Origin: Psychrobacter sp. | Lineage (GTDB): Bacteria > Pseudomonadota > Gammaproteobacteria > Pseudomonadales > Moraxellaceae | Direction of reading: 5' to 3' | DNA: 5,583 nucleotides | NCBI GenBank assembly: GCA_020024075.1 | Contig: JAHHUJ010000150.1 | Coordinates: forward strand, 1 to 5,583 | Shown: one piece after another, positions 1 through 5,583 of the stretch | How positions within the stretch are numbered: position 1 is the first letter of the stretch | Layout of the letters: every line of letters begins with the position of its first letter | The notes under the pieces: model-generated | Told to the model about the DNA's origin: nothing | The model's database searches: none | What the model saw: only the letters and a program-made list of their open reading frames with translations | Position numbers and translations under genes: made by a program

Positions 1-165
1 ATAACATTCCAAGAGAGGTAAAAAGAACCACTCCTTGTTTAACTCAAACCTACCACTTAAGCTCACTATATATTACAATCGTCAGATAAAAAGGATTGAT
101 TGCTACCAGCATTTAGCCCAATAGCTCTTACCTGAGCTTGATAGCTAATTGGCAACCAAAAGTGC

Positions 166-171
166 AAGGAG
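166..171 (+). promoter_or_regulatory. Shine-Dalgarno sequence fixing the EamA transporter start
   Basis: AAGGAG lies seven bases upstream of a TTG codon at 179-181, which is close to ideal spacing. The upstream in-frame TTG at 149 has no comparable purine-rich site before it, so this ribosome binding site argues for the shorter protein. No convincing -35/-10 pair was found in bases 1-165; that stretch holds no gene I can support. Confidence 0.7.
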
Positions 172-178
172 TGACAAG

Positions 179-1099
179 TTGACTCAATACACCGCAAAAT
201 CAACATACCCCCTACTCAACAATACTTGGATTGGCATAGCTCAAGTTATACTAGCCGCCATCTGTTGGGGTACACTGGGTATCTTCTCTACTTATCTTAA
301 TCGCTTCGGCTTCACAGGTTGGCAGCTGACCATACTGCGAGTAGTTACCTCCGGGGTAATATTGCTGGCACTGCTGCCTTTTTTATGGCGATATCTTAAA
401 GCATTAACCCTTAGACAGTGGTCTGCTCTAGCCTTACAATCCTTAATTGGTGTGCTTGGCATGTCGGTTTTTTACTTTATAGCAGTAGTGAACTTAGGCG
501 CTGGACCCGCCGTGGCACTGCTTTATACCGCACCTGTATTTAGCTTAGGTTTCTCGGCAATACTATTAAAGGAGCACATTACCAAACAAGCAGGTATGTT
601 GGCTTTGCTGGCGGTGATTGGCGTTGGCTTAACCATGCTCGGCGAAGACGCCAATTTTAATTGGGGAATATTGGCCGGCTTGATGTCTGGGGTATGTTAT
701 TCTCTATACGGTGTTTTGGGCAAACGGGCAATGGGTGACGCTCACCCTGCTCCTTTGGTCTTTTTTACCTCGGTCTCTTTTAGTGCAGCCGTGCTGATGT
801 TTATGCCAACCACCTATGAGACTTATTATCAATTATCTGCTTTACCGCTTTCTACTTGGGGCTATGTCGCAGGTCTATCGCTGATCGGAACTATCATTCC
901 TTTTGCTCTTTATATGAAAGCCTTAGAGAAGCTCCCTGCTACCCGTGCCTCAGTCTTTACTACCTTTGAGCCTCTAACCGCCATTTTATTAGCCACTGTT
1001 TTATTACACCAATCTTTGGCTCCTGTTCAGTATTTGGGCATATCATTTATTTTAATTGCTTCTATTTTAAACAGTTTACTTAAATCTCAAATCAATTAG
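179..1099 (+). CDS. EamA/DMT-family transporter, ten-helix inner membrane protein
   Basis: This is an inner-membrane carrier of the drug/metabolite transporter superfamily. Family members export or import amino acids, metabolites or drugs; the substrate cannot be read from the sequence. The 306 residues form about ten hydrophobic helices arranged as two EamA repeats, roughly residues 19-152 and 163-300. Typical family marks are the CWGT turn in helix 1 (29-32), the helix-2 Arg54, the AVALLYTAPVF segment (111-121) followed by Glu132 at the end of helix 4, and the matching EPLTAILLA segment (264-272) in the second half. I chose the TTG start at 179 because AAGGAG sits seven bases upstream. A TTG at 149 would add ten residues but lacks a ribosome binding site. 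The gene is complete at its stop (1097-1099). No terminator follows, so some read-through into the DUF347 gene is possible. Confidence in the family is high; confidence in a substrate is nil. Confidence 0.93.
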   Translation: MTQYTAKSTYPLLNNTWIGIAQVILAAICWGTLGIFSTYLNRFGFTGWQLTILRVVTSGVILLALLPFLWRYLKALTLRQWSALALQSLIGVLGMSVFYFIAVVNLGAGPAVALLYTAPVFSLGFSAILLKEHITKQAGMLALLAVIGVGLTMLGEDANFNWGILAGLMSGVCYSLYGVLGKRAMGDAHPAPLVFFTSVSFSAAVLMFMPTTYETYYQLSALPLSTWGYVAGLSLIGTIIPFALYMKALEKLPATRASVFTTFEPLTAILLATVLLHQSLAPVQYLGISFILIASILNSLLKSQIN

Positions 1100-1106
1100 G
1101 CACTAA

Positions 1107-1145
1107 CTTAATTTCGATTGCTTATTTTCTTAACAATTTCTTAAC
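1107..1145 (+). promoter_or_regulatory. Tandem CTTAAC boxes, PmrA/QseB-type response-regulator site
   Basis: CTTAAC at 1129-1134 and CTTAAC at 1140-1145 are separated by exactly five bases (AATTT), an 11-bp direct repeat. A third related hexamer, CTTAAT, lies at 1107-1112, exactly 22 bp (two helical turns) before the first. OmpR-family regulators PmrA and QseB are known to bind CTTAA-N5-CTTAA direct repeats. The second box would sit in the -35 position of a weak -10 element, TATCCT (1162-1167, 16 bp downstream), as in activator-dependent promoters. The target would be the DUF347 gene at 1214. The repeat is seen directly; the regulator's identity is inferred, and no two-component genes are present in the window. 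Confidence 0.6.
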
Positions 1146-1213
1146 TGCCTCACTGTTAATTTATCCTCTCCAACATGACATGCCGTCTGTTGATGCTCAC
1201 AGTGAGTTAAGAT

Positions 1214-2044
1214 ATGGCTATTATTACCCACCACAGCGGCGTTGAAAGCAGTAGTGCAACTACTGACCCTTCTCACCAACCCTCAAATTCCTCTGCTATC
1301 CATACGGCACTAGCTAAAGTCCCTGAGGTTACCTTAGTCTTTTGGCTAATAAAAATTGCTTCCACTACTTTAGGCGAGACGGCGGGTGATGCCCTGTCTA
1401 TGTCACTAAATTTAGGTTATTTAGTAAGCACCGGAATATTTGCGGTTATTTTTGCAATAGCAGTGGCTACCCAAATCAAAGCCGATCGTTTTAATAAGTG
1501 GCTATATTGGGCGACTATTATTGCTACTACCACCCTAGGCACAACGATTGCTGACTTTGTAACCCGTTCTTTGGGTATTGGTTATGCCGGCGGTTCTGCC
1601 TTATTATTGGCGCTGCTTTGTCTAAGTTTGTTTACTTGGTACAAAAGCATGGGCAGTATTTCTGTCGATAGCATTAATAACCCTAAGTCAGAAGTATTTT
1701 ATTGGGCAACCATTATGTTCTCTCAAACCCTTGGTACCGCGCTTGGTGACTGGGTTGCCGACACCAAAGGTATGGGCTATACCACCAGTGCCATTATCTT
1801 TGGAGGCTTATTAATATTAATAGCACTGGCACACTTCTGGACAAAAATATCAAAAACTTTGTTATTCTGGAGTGCATTTGTACTTACCCGTCCTCTTGGT
1901 GCCGTATTGGGTGACTTTTTGGACAAGCCTCTTGATCATGGCGGGTTGGCATTAAGTCGCTTTGGTGCTTCCGCTGCTCTGCTTGTATTTATTGTATTCT
2001 GTCTGATAGCATTTAAACAACAGGCAAGCTCGAAAGCCCACTAG
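1214..2044 (+). CDS. DUF347-repeat membrane protein (COG4705 type), function unknown
   Basis: This 276-residue integral membrane protein consists of four tandem DUF347 repeats after a hydrophilic N-terminal tail of about 40 residues rich in Ser, Thr and His. Each repeat has two hydrophobic stretches and the core [FY]W-x6 to x7-[TP]LG-x3-[GA]D. The conserved Trp residues are at 44, 99, 164 and 219, the core Gly at 54, 109, 174 and 229, and the Asp at 59, 114, 179 and 234. Spacing inside the core is identical in all four copies, and the copies are 55, 65 and 55 residues apart, so repeats 1-2 and 3-4 look like an ancestral pair duplicated. A Gly-Tyr follows in repeats 1-3 (68-69, 123-124, 188-189) but is not conserved in repeat 4. 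The family has no established function to my knowledge; four membrane Asp residues would suit a channel or carrier, which is inference. The ATG at 1214 is preceded by a weak GTGAG (1202-1206), and the tandem CTTAAC boxes lie about 70 bp upstream. Confidence 0.9.
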   Translation: MAIITHHSGVESSSATTDPSHQPSNSSAIHTALAKVPEVTLVFWLIKIASTTLGETAGDALSMSLNLGYLVSTGIFAVIFAIAVATQIKADRFNKWLYWATIIATTTLGTTIADFVTRSLGIGYAGGSALLLALLCLSLFTWYKSMGSISVDSINNPKSEVFYWATIMFSQTLGTALGDWVADTKGMGYTTSAIIFGGLLILIALAHFWTKISKTLLFWSAFVLTRPLGAVLGDFLDKPLDHGGLALSRFGASAALLVFIVFCLIAFKQQASSKAH

Positions 2045-2161
2045 TAGCCTCAAGCCATCGACAGTAAAGCTGAAAACAACAAACCTGTAAATAACAAGTT
2101 AAGTGAGCCATAAGCTAAGTAAACAATAAGTTAGCGTATAGGGATACCATCAGAGCTTATC

Positions 2162-2326
2162 ATGCCCGCAGCAAGCTTTGCGGTGTCTCGAGGTGATTTA
2201 ACTCTATTATTAGTTAATATAACCGGCACATTAGGCATCGTCTTAGGGGCACTTCCTTTATATTATTGTGATAACCTGTTTAATAAAAAAAGGAACAACA
2301 CTAATGTTAATTATAAAATTGACTGA
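2162..2326 (+). CDS. Possible 54-residue single-helix membrane peptide
   Basis: An ATG at 2162 opens a 54-codon frame ending at TGA 2324-2326. The product has a short polar N-terminus, one strongly hydrophobic stretch (about residues 13-36, LTLLLVNITG onward) and a basic, Asn-rich tail (NKKRNN). A partial ribosome binding site (AGAG, 2152-2155) is six bases upstream. The frame runs 23 bases into the start of the downstream gene, an arrangement compatible with translational coupling. I do not recognise a family. It could equally be a remnant of a larger membrane protein, or chance. The tail is encoded by the purine-rich ribosome-binding region of the next gene, which argues that at least this end is not under selection as protein. 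Confidence 0.3.
   Translation: MPAASFAVSRGDLTLLLVNITGTLGIVLGALPLYYCDNLFNKKRNNTNVNYKID
2291..2294 (+). promoter_or_regulatory. Shine-Dalgarno sequence for the 107-residue protein
   Basis: AGGA, at the end of an A-rich run, is nine bases before the ATG at 2304. It lies downstream of the alternative GTG at 2268, so it supports the ATG as the true start. A plausible -10 element, TATATT (2259-2264), lies further upstream, but no good -35 accompanies it. Confidence 0.6.
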
Positions 2327-2627
2327 GACCAAAGAAACTTTAGATGATATCGAAAGAATTTGTCGTCATCTAAATGAACACCAAGAGTTAGCTGCGTTGA
2401 TGACAACTGAGGAAAACCAAGATATCTCCTACATCTTAAAGCCAACCTTCAATATCAATCATAATGAAGAACAAAAACGAGCACATTGGCAAAAGCTGCT
2501 AAATGAATTTACAATACGCGACAAAAAAGGCAATGAACTGCGTTTTTTTAGAGACCAGCCAACTGGAGCCTTATATTTTGGCAATAAACAAGGCTTCGAG
2601 ACCATTGAGAATATGCCCGACCATTAA
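2304..2627 (+). CDS. Small soluble protein of unknown function
   Basis: I do not recognise this 107-residue protein. It has no signal peptide or membrane segment and is rich in charged residues (Glu, Lys, Asp, Arg). It begins with a short beta-like stretch (MLIIKLTE), followed by a probably helical, acidic region (about residues 8-35, ETLDDIERICRHLNEHQEL). A polar segment with several Asn and His residues follows, then another helical segment around HWQKLLNEF and a beta-like C-terminal part (ELRFFRDQPTGALYFGN). It is predicted to be cytoplasmic. I chose the ATG at 2304 because AGGA lies nine bases upstream. A GTG at 2268 would add twelve residues, but that stretch is mostly encoded by the ribosome binding region. 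The gene stands alone: a 259-base gap separates it from the DUF347 gene, and an intrinsic terminator follows 15 bases after its stop. The clean frame, the ribosome binding site and the terminator make it a credible real gene. Confidence 0.75.
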   Translation: MLIIKLTETKETLDDIERICRHLNEHQELAALMTTEENQDISYILKPTFNINHNEEQKRAHWQKLLNEFTIRDKKGNELRFFRDQPTGALYFGNKQGFETIENMPDH

Positions 2628-2642
2628 GCTATCCACTACCAT

Positions 2643-2674
2643 AAGCCCAATAAGTTAATTATTGGGCTTTTTTT
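2643..2674 (+). terminator. Strong Rho-independent terminator
   Basis: AAGCCCAATAA (2643-2653) pairs perfectly with TTATTGGGCTT (2659-2669), an 11-bp stem with a five-base loop (GTTAA). The strand continues into an uninterrupted run of T through 2674. It ends the transcript of the 107-residue protein and insulates the iron-linked genes downstream from read-through. Confidence 0.93.
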
Positions 2675-2798
2675 GTACCCGATTTTTAACTGCAACGATT
2701 ATAGCAAGGTGTTCATGACAAAGGTTAAACTGATGGCACCTACTTGCCCTCTAAACAAAACAAGCAACTAAAAAGCTTTAGAACAAAAAATTAAAGTA

Positions 2799-2827
2799 TT
2801 AAAATAATAATGATTATCATTTATAAT
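2799..2827 (+). promoter_or_regulatory. Promoter of the DUF454 gene
   Basis: A perfect TATAAT (2822-2827) is preceded at 17 bp by TTAAAA (2799-2804), which matches four of six -35 consensus bases. The Fur-type operator fills the spacer and overlaps the -10, a layout suited to iron-dependent repression. Transcription would begin near 2834, downstream of the ATG at 2826. A second weaker pairing (TTAAAG 2791-2796 with TATCAT 2815-2820) is possible. Confidence 0.6.
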
Positions 2828-2830
2828 GAT
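2806..2830 (+). promoter_or_regulatory. Fur box (ferric uptake regulator operator)
   Basis: Bases 2806-2824 match 14 of 19 positions of the classical Fur consensus. The core, AATGAT-T-ATCATT (2809-2821), is a perfect inverted repeat. A further AATGAT at 2825-2830 makes three hexamers in alternating orientation, as often seen in extended Fur sites. The site overlaps the spacer and -10 of the promoter above, so Fur with iron bound would be expected to shut off the DUF454 gene. The sequence match is direct; regulation is inferred from the known mode of Fur action. Confidence 0.8.
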
Positions 2831-2879
2831 TAACTTATGGATAATTCTGTCCTCCTCCCTTCACTGCTCAAGCACTACA

Positions 2880-3311
2880 ATGGATGCTATGACCAATTAC
2901 CCTAAGTCAAATCAATATCAGCTAAAATCTACACCGCACAGTAACAAAGGTATGCGAATCTTATTTATAGGATTGGGCGGTGTGTTTTTTTTAATAGGAT
3001 TAATCGGTATAGTCTTGCCAGTGCTACCGACCACTCCATTTGTATTACTGGCGGCCGCCTGTTGGGCCAAAGGCTCACAAAGGTTTCATCAATGGTTAAT
3101 CGATCATAAGACCTTCGGTAAAATGGTCATAAACTGGCAGCAATACCGAGCTATTCCGCGCAAAGCCAAACATCTGGCATGGACTATGATGAGCCTATCT
3201 TGCGCCATGCTTTTTTATCGCTTCTCAGATAATTTGCAGTGGCTAGCTTGGCTAACTACCGCTATCTGTGTAACTACTGCGTTATGGATGGCACGTCTTC
3301 CTGACGCTTAG
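2880..3311 (+). CDS. YbaN/DUF454-family inner membrane protein, Fur-regulated
   Basis: This is a small integral membrane protein of the DUF454 (YbaN) family, whose function is unknown. With the start used here it has 143 residues. Family signatures are clear: a Gly-rich first helix (26-46), LPVLPTTPFVLLAAACW (46-62), FHQWLIDHKTFG (69-80), Trp86 and RAIPRKAK (90-97), then two further hydrophobic segments (about 98-115 and 118-138). The frame is open from an ATG at 2826, but that codon lies within the TATAAT hexamer of the apparent promoter and has no ribosome binding site. The ATG at 2880, or the one at 2889 with a weak GGA before it, is therefore more likely, and it brings the length nearer the usual 120-130 residues. 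The Fur box immediately upstream suggests expression under iron starvation. The gene faces the haemoglobin-type receptor tail to tail and shares four bases with it. A role in iron or haem homeostasis is inference from regulation and neighbourhood. Confidence 0.85.
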   Translation: MDAMTNYPKSNQYQLKSTPHSNKGMRILFIGLGGVFFLIGLIGIVLPVLPTTPFVLLAAACWAKGSQRFHQWLIDHKTFGKMVINWQQYRAIPRKAKHLAWTMMSLSCAMLFYRFSDNLQWLAWLTTAICVTTALWMARLPDA

Positions 3312-3325
3312 AACTGATACGTCAG
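3301..3325. repeat. Inverted repeat bracketing two overlapping stop codons
   Basis: CTGACG (3301-3306) and CGTCAG (3320-3325) form a perfect 6-bp inverted repeat around a 13-base loop that contains both stop codons of the convergent genes (3308-3311). No T-run follows on either strand, so it is not a canonical intrinsic terminator. It could still act as a hairpin or be chance. There is no other terminator candidate between the two genes. Confidence 0.4.
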
Positions 3326-5583
3326 ACCCACCTTATAATTACGTCCTGGCGCCGTATATCTCTCAATACCTGCACCCTCACGACCAAGGGATGAATTAAT
3401 ACTGACCTCAGCTAGTGAGCGTAAACTGCTCCAAGGAATATAAGTCTCATTAAACACATTAAACACGCCAGCCGATAAAGTCAGACCCTTAGTCAGCTGC
3501 TTGCTACCGTACACATCATAAATCACAGTAGATTTTGAATGATCAATAAGCTCAAAAGGTGCTATGCCATATATGGGATTTCCGTAGGGCTGTTTATTGG
3601 TATCAGCAAAGACTTTGGCATCCTCAGCTTTTTTAGCACCCAAATAACGCACACTACTGTGTAGCTTATAGCCTTGATCAGGCGACTCATAATGGATACC
3701 CAATTGTGCCCCTAGCGGTTCCGTGGCCAATAGATTAATGCCTCGTTCAGTTTCATCTTTAGCGAAGCTTAGATTGCCTGATAGTCTCACGCTGCCCTCA
3801 GTACCAGTATAATCTGACACATCCCAAGTTCCCCCCAATCTTAATCCATAAGTCTGTGCCTGCCCTATATTTTGAGCCCCAATTAAATTCACCGTATTGG
3901 CCCAATTGTCCTTTCCAGCGAACTGCATAAACTGTATGAAGTCATCATAATCACTATAAAATCCGGTGGCACTCACACTGAAATTATCATAATCAGCCGC
4001 TAGGGTTAACTCATGGTTTTTTGAGGTTTCGGGCTTTAAATTGGGATTAGGCGTCAGTTTATTACCCAATATCTCAAACGCTGAGTACATTTGGCTCGTC
4101 GCTGGCGCCAAAAACCCCGTGGAGAATTTGTAGCCAAGTTGCCACTGCGGATTCAATTTATAGTTCACCGCCACCATTGCGCCTAGATTATCCATACGCT
4201 GTTTTTTTTCAAAGTCGCCATTTTCATAGTACTGCTTCACGGAAGACTCGCCACTTTGATGCGCAAGTGCCTTTTTATTAATCTCGGTTATATAAGGCTT
4301 ATAAGCGTAATCATCATAGCGAAGGCCTAAAGTTGTGCTTAGCTTATCAGTCACATCTATCCTGTCTTCAACAGCAATATTAAATACATCACGCTTAACC
4401 GCTGGACCCACGAAAGTATACCAGTCCCCATCTTCAGTTTGAGTTTGTAGTATCAGATCATGATCGGATTTGGCGTACTGCGCATCAAGCGATAAGGTGT
4501 GCGTGCCAAGCTTCTGGGTCTCAATAGGATACAGTAGACCCTCAATATGTAGCTGATTGATCTTATCAGTTTGTGGCCGATATTCGGTCTTATCCAAATA
4601 ATAATCTTCGCTACCATAAACGTTTCTATGATCCTCTGTCCGAGCAATGGCTGTTATTTGTTGATGACTGATGTCTGCTTTTATCTGATCTATCCATTCA
4701 CTATTATTAGGCAAATATCGATAATTTAAGGCATAGCTTTTCAGCTCAGTTTCATCCCTACCCATTTTAGCCGGCGGCTTAGTATAAGAAGCTATGCGGG
4801 TTGAGTAATTATTAGATAGGCTGTCTCTTTTTTGATAAATACCTTGGACACCTAAGCGGTGCTCATCATTTATATGCCAATATACTTTGGCCAAGGCCGA
4901 CTCGCTTTTATAGTCGAGTGGATCGGGCAAACTTGCTTCTACTGGATAAGTATTGGGATAATTGGGATCACTATCAAAATCATAGCTAGGCTTAAGCTTG
5001 TTCGCATCAAAGTCAATCATGCGATGGTTTTTTAGTTCATGACCATCACGGCGCACATAATTGATTATGGCCTCTACCTGCTCATTACGCCCAGCCAGCC
5101 CTACCACTTTAGTAAATTCCTCATTGGCGGCAGCATAGCTAAGCTTGGCATAACCACCTATCTGCTCATTTGACTGCAGTAAATCGCTTGGGTCTTTGGT
5201 TTTGTAATTCACGGCGCCGCCCACAGCCCCACTACCTGATTTAAATGAGTCTGCTCCTACTTGAAGTCGTATCTCAGACAGTATTTCCAACTCTGGGCTA
5301 AATCGGCCCTCATACATGTTGCCATATCTGGAGAAGATTTCGTTGACCTGTCTATCCGGCAGGTTTACCCCATCTAAGCTCAACGCAATTCTATTACCAT
5401 CAACCCCGCGCATAGCGAAACCCTTATTGCCATAACGCCCTATCTCCGCCACGCTTACATCCGTATTGTAGCGTACCAAATCTTGCAAGTTATCTATCTG
5501 CTGCTCTTTGATATTCTGACTGGTTGTGATGTCTGCTGTAGCTGGTATTGCCTGCATCTCTGAGCCTGAAGCTACCACTATCT
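3308..5583 (-). CDS. TonB-dependent haemoglobin/transferrin/lactoferrin-family receptor, N-terminus outside window
   Basis: This is an outer-membrane beta-barrel receptor that would take haem or iron from a host-type protein ligand using TonB energy. At least 756 residues are visible, and the frame stays open to the right edge. The GTG at 5578 is therefore only an internal Val in the familiar IVVxxSG-type segment after the TonB box; signal peptide and TonB box are missing. Numbering from that codon, the plug spans about 20-130 with RGVDGNRIALSLDGVNLPDR (57-76) and GSGAVGGAVNYKTKDP (115-130), closely resembling Neisseria-type haemoglobin and transferrin receptors. The barrel follows. FLAP (489-492) and NPNL (511-514) correspond to the FRAP/NPNL boxes of haem receptors, but the stretch between them has no His. 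NVFNETY (707-713), YTAPGRNY (741-748) and the terminal Phe are typical of the barrel end. Its promoter is out of view. It overlaps the convergent DUF454 gene by four bases. Class is confident; the ligand (haemoglobin, haemophore or free haem) is not. Confidence 0.92.
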   Translation of the reverse strand, partial: IVVASGSEMQAIPATADITTSQNIKEQQIDNLQDLVRYNTDVSVAEIGRYGNKGFAMRGVDGNRIALSLDGVNLPDRQVNEIFSRYGNMYEGRFSPELEILSEIRLQVGADSFKSGSGAVGGAVNYKTKDPSDLLQSNEQIGGYAKLSYAAANEEFTKVVGLAGRNEQVEAIINYVRRDGHELKNHRMIDFDANKLKPSYDFDSDPNYPNTYPVEASLPDPLDYKSESALAKVYWHINDEHRLGVQGIYQKRDSLSNNYSTRIASYTKPPAKMGRDETELKSYALNYRYLPNNSEWIDQIKADISHQQITAIARTEDHRNVYGSEDYYLDKTEYRPQTDKINQLHIEGLLYPIETQKLGTHTLSLDAQYAKSDHDLILQTQTEDGDWYTFVGPAVKRDVFNIAVEDRIDVTDKLSTTLGLRYDDYAYKPYITEINKKALAHQSGESSVKQYYENGDFEKKQRMDNLGAMVAVNYKLNPQWQLGYKFSTGFLAPATSQMYSAFEILGNKLTPNPNLKPETSKNHELTLAADYDNFSVSATGFYSDYDDFIQFMQFAGKDNWANTVNLIGAQNIGQAQTYGLRLGGTWDVSDYTGTEGSVRLSGNLSFAKDETERGINLLATEPLGAQLGIHYESPDQGYKLHSSVRYLGAKKAEDAKVFADTNKQPYGNPIYGIAPFELIDHSKSTVIYDVYGSKQLTKGLTLSAGVFNVFNETYIPWSSLRSLAEVSINSSLGREGAGIERYTAPGRNYKVGLTYQF

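Noticed and set aside
123..138. Small inverted repeat AGCTC-N6-GAGCT upstream of the EamA gene, considered as an operator.
   Set aside because: Five-base arms are expected often by chance, and no promoter or known consensus fits around it.
1196..1206. Palindrome CTCAC-A-GTGAG just before the DUF347 start, considered as an operator or translational control hairpin.
   Set aside because: A one-base loop cannot form a good RNA hairpin, the motif matches no operator I know, and GTGAG is more simply the weak ribosome binding site.
2166..2183. Hairpin CCGCA / TGCGG around an AAGCTT loop, considered as a terminator after the DUF347 gene.
   Set aside because: The stem is only 5 bp, no T-run follows, and it lies more than 120 bases past the stop codon.
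2268..2303. GTG start giving a 119-residue version of the small orphan protein.
   Set aside because: The extra codons include the A-rich ribosome binding region that serves the ATG at 2304, and no ribosome binding site precedes the GTG.
2715..2771. An 18-codon ATG frame between the terminator and the Fur box, considered as a leader peptide.
   Set aside because: It is very short, has poor ribosome-binding spacing, shows no regulatory codon run or attenuator, and lies upstream of the apparent promoter.
4453..4647. A 64-codon minus-strand frame lying inside the receptor gene.
   Set aside because: It is a shadow frame of the TonB-dependent receptor, with no ribosome binding site, family resemblance or independent support.

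Overview
The window looks like a stretch of chromosome from a moderately AT-rich gammaproteobacterium. A Psychrobacter-like member of the Moraxellaceae fits best. This rests on the overall protein flavour, the base composition, the Fur-type operator and the Neisseria/Moraxella-style haemoglobin receptor; it is an impression, not the result of a search. There are no rRNA or tRNA genes, CRISPR arrays or insertion sequences that I can see.

Left part (1-2044, all + strand): a ten-helix EamA/DMT-family transporter is followed by a membrane protein built from four copies of the DUF347 repeat (COG4705 type). The 114-base gap between them carries a perfect tandem repeat, CTTAAC-N5-CTTAAC. This is the spacing and sequence bound by PmrA/QseB-type OmpR-family response regulators, and it lies where it could drive the DUF347 gene. 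The transporter's start is best placed at a TTG at 179, behind a clear Shine-Dalgarno sequence, and not at the further-upstream TTG at 149.

Middle part (2045-2674): a 259-base stretch without a confident gene holds a possible 54-codon membrane-peptide ORF (2162-2326). This ORF runs into the start of a small, charged, soluble protein of unknown function (2304-2627). That gene ends in a strong intrinsic terminator (2643-2674).

Right part (2675-5583): an iron-linked pair in convergent orientation. A YbaN/DUF454 inner-membrane protein on the + strand sits behind a promoter whose -35/-10 spacer is occupied by a Fur box. The longest reading of that gene would start inside the -10 hexamer, so a downstream ATG (2880 or 2889) is preferred. 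Facing it on the - strand is a TonB-dependent outer-membrane receptor of the haemoglobin/transferrin/lactoferrin class, whose N-terminus lies beyond the right edge. The two genes share four bases at their stop codons, and a 6-bp inverted repeat brackets both stops. The likely theme here is iron or haem acquisition under Fur control, although the receptor's own promoter is not visible.

No wholly new multi-gene system is evident. The observations most worth following are the response-regulator-type box on the DUF347 gene, the strict internal geometry of the DUF347 protein, and the Fur-controlled convergent DUF454/receptor pair.
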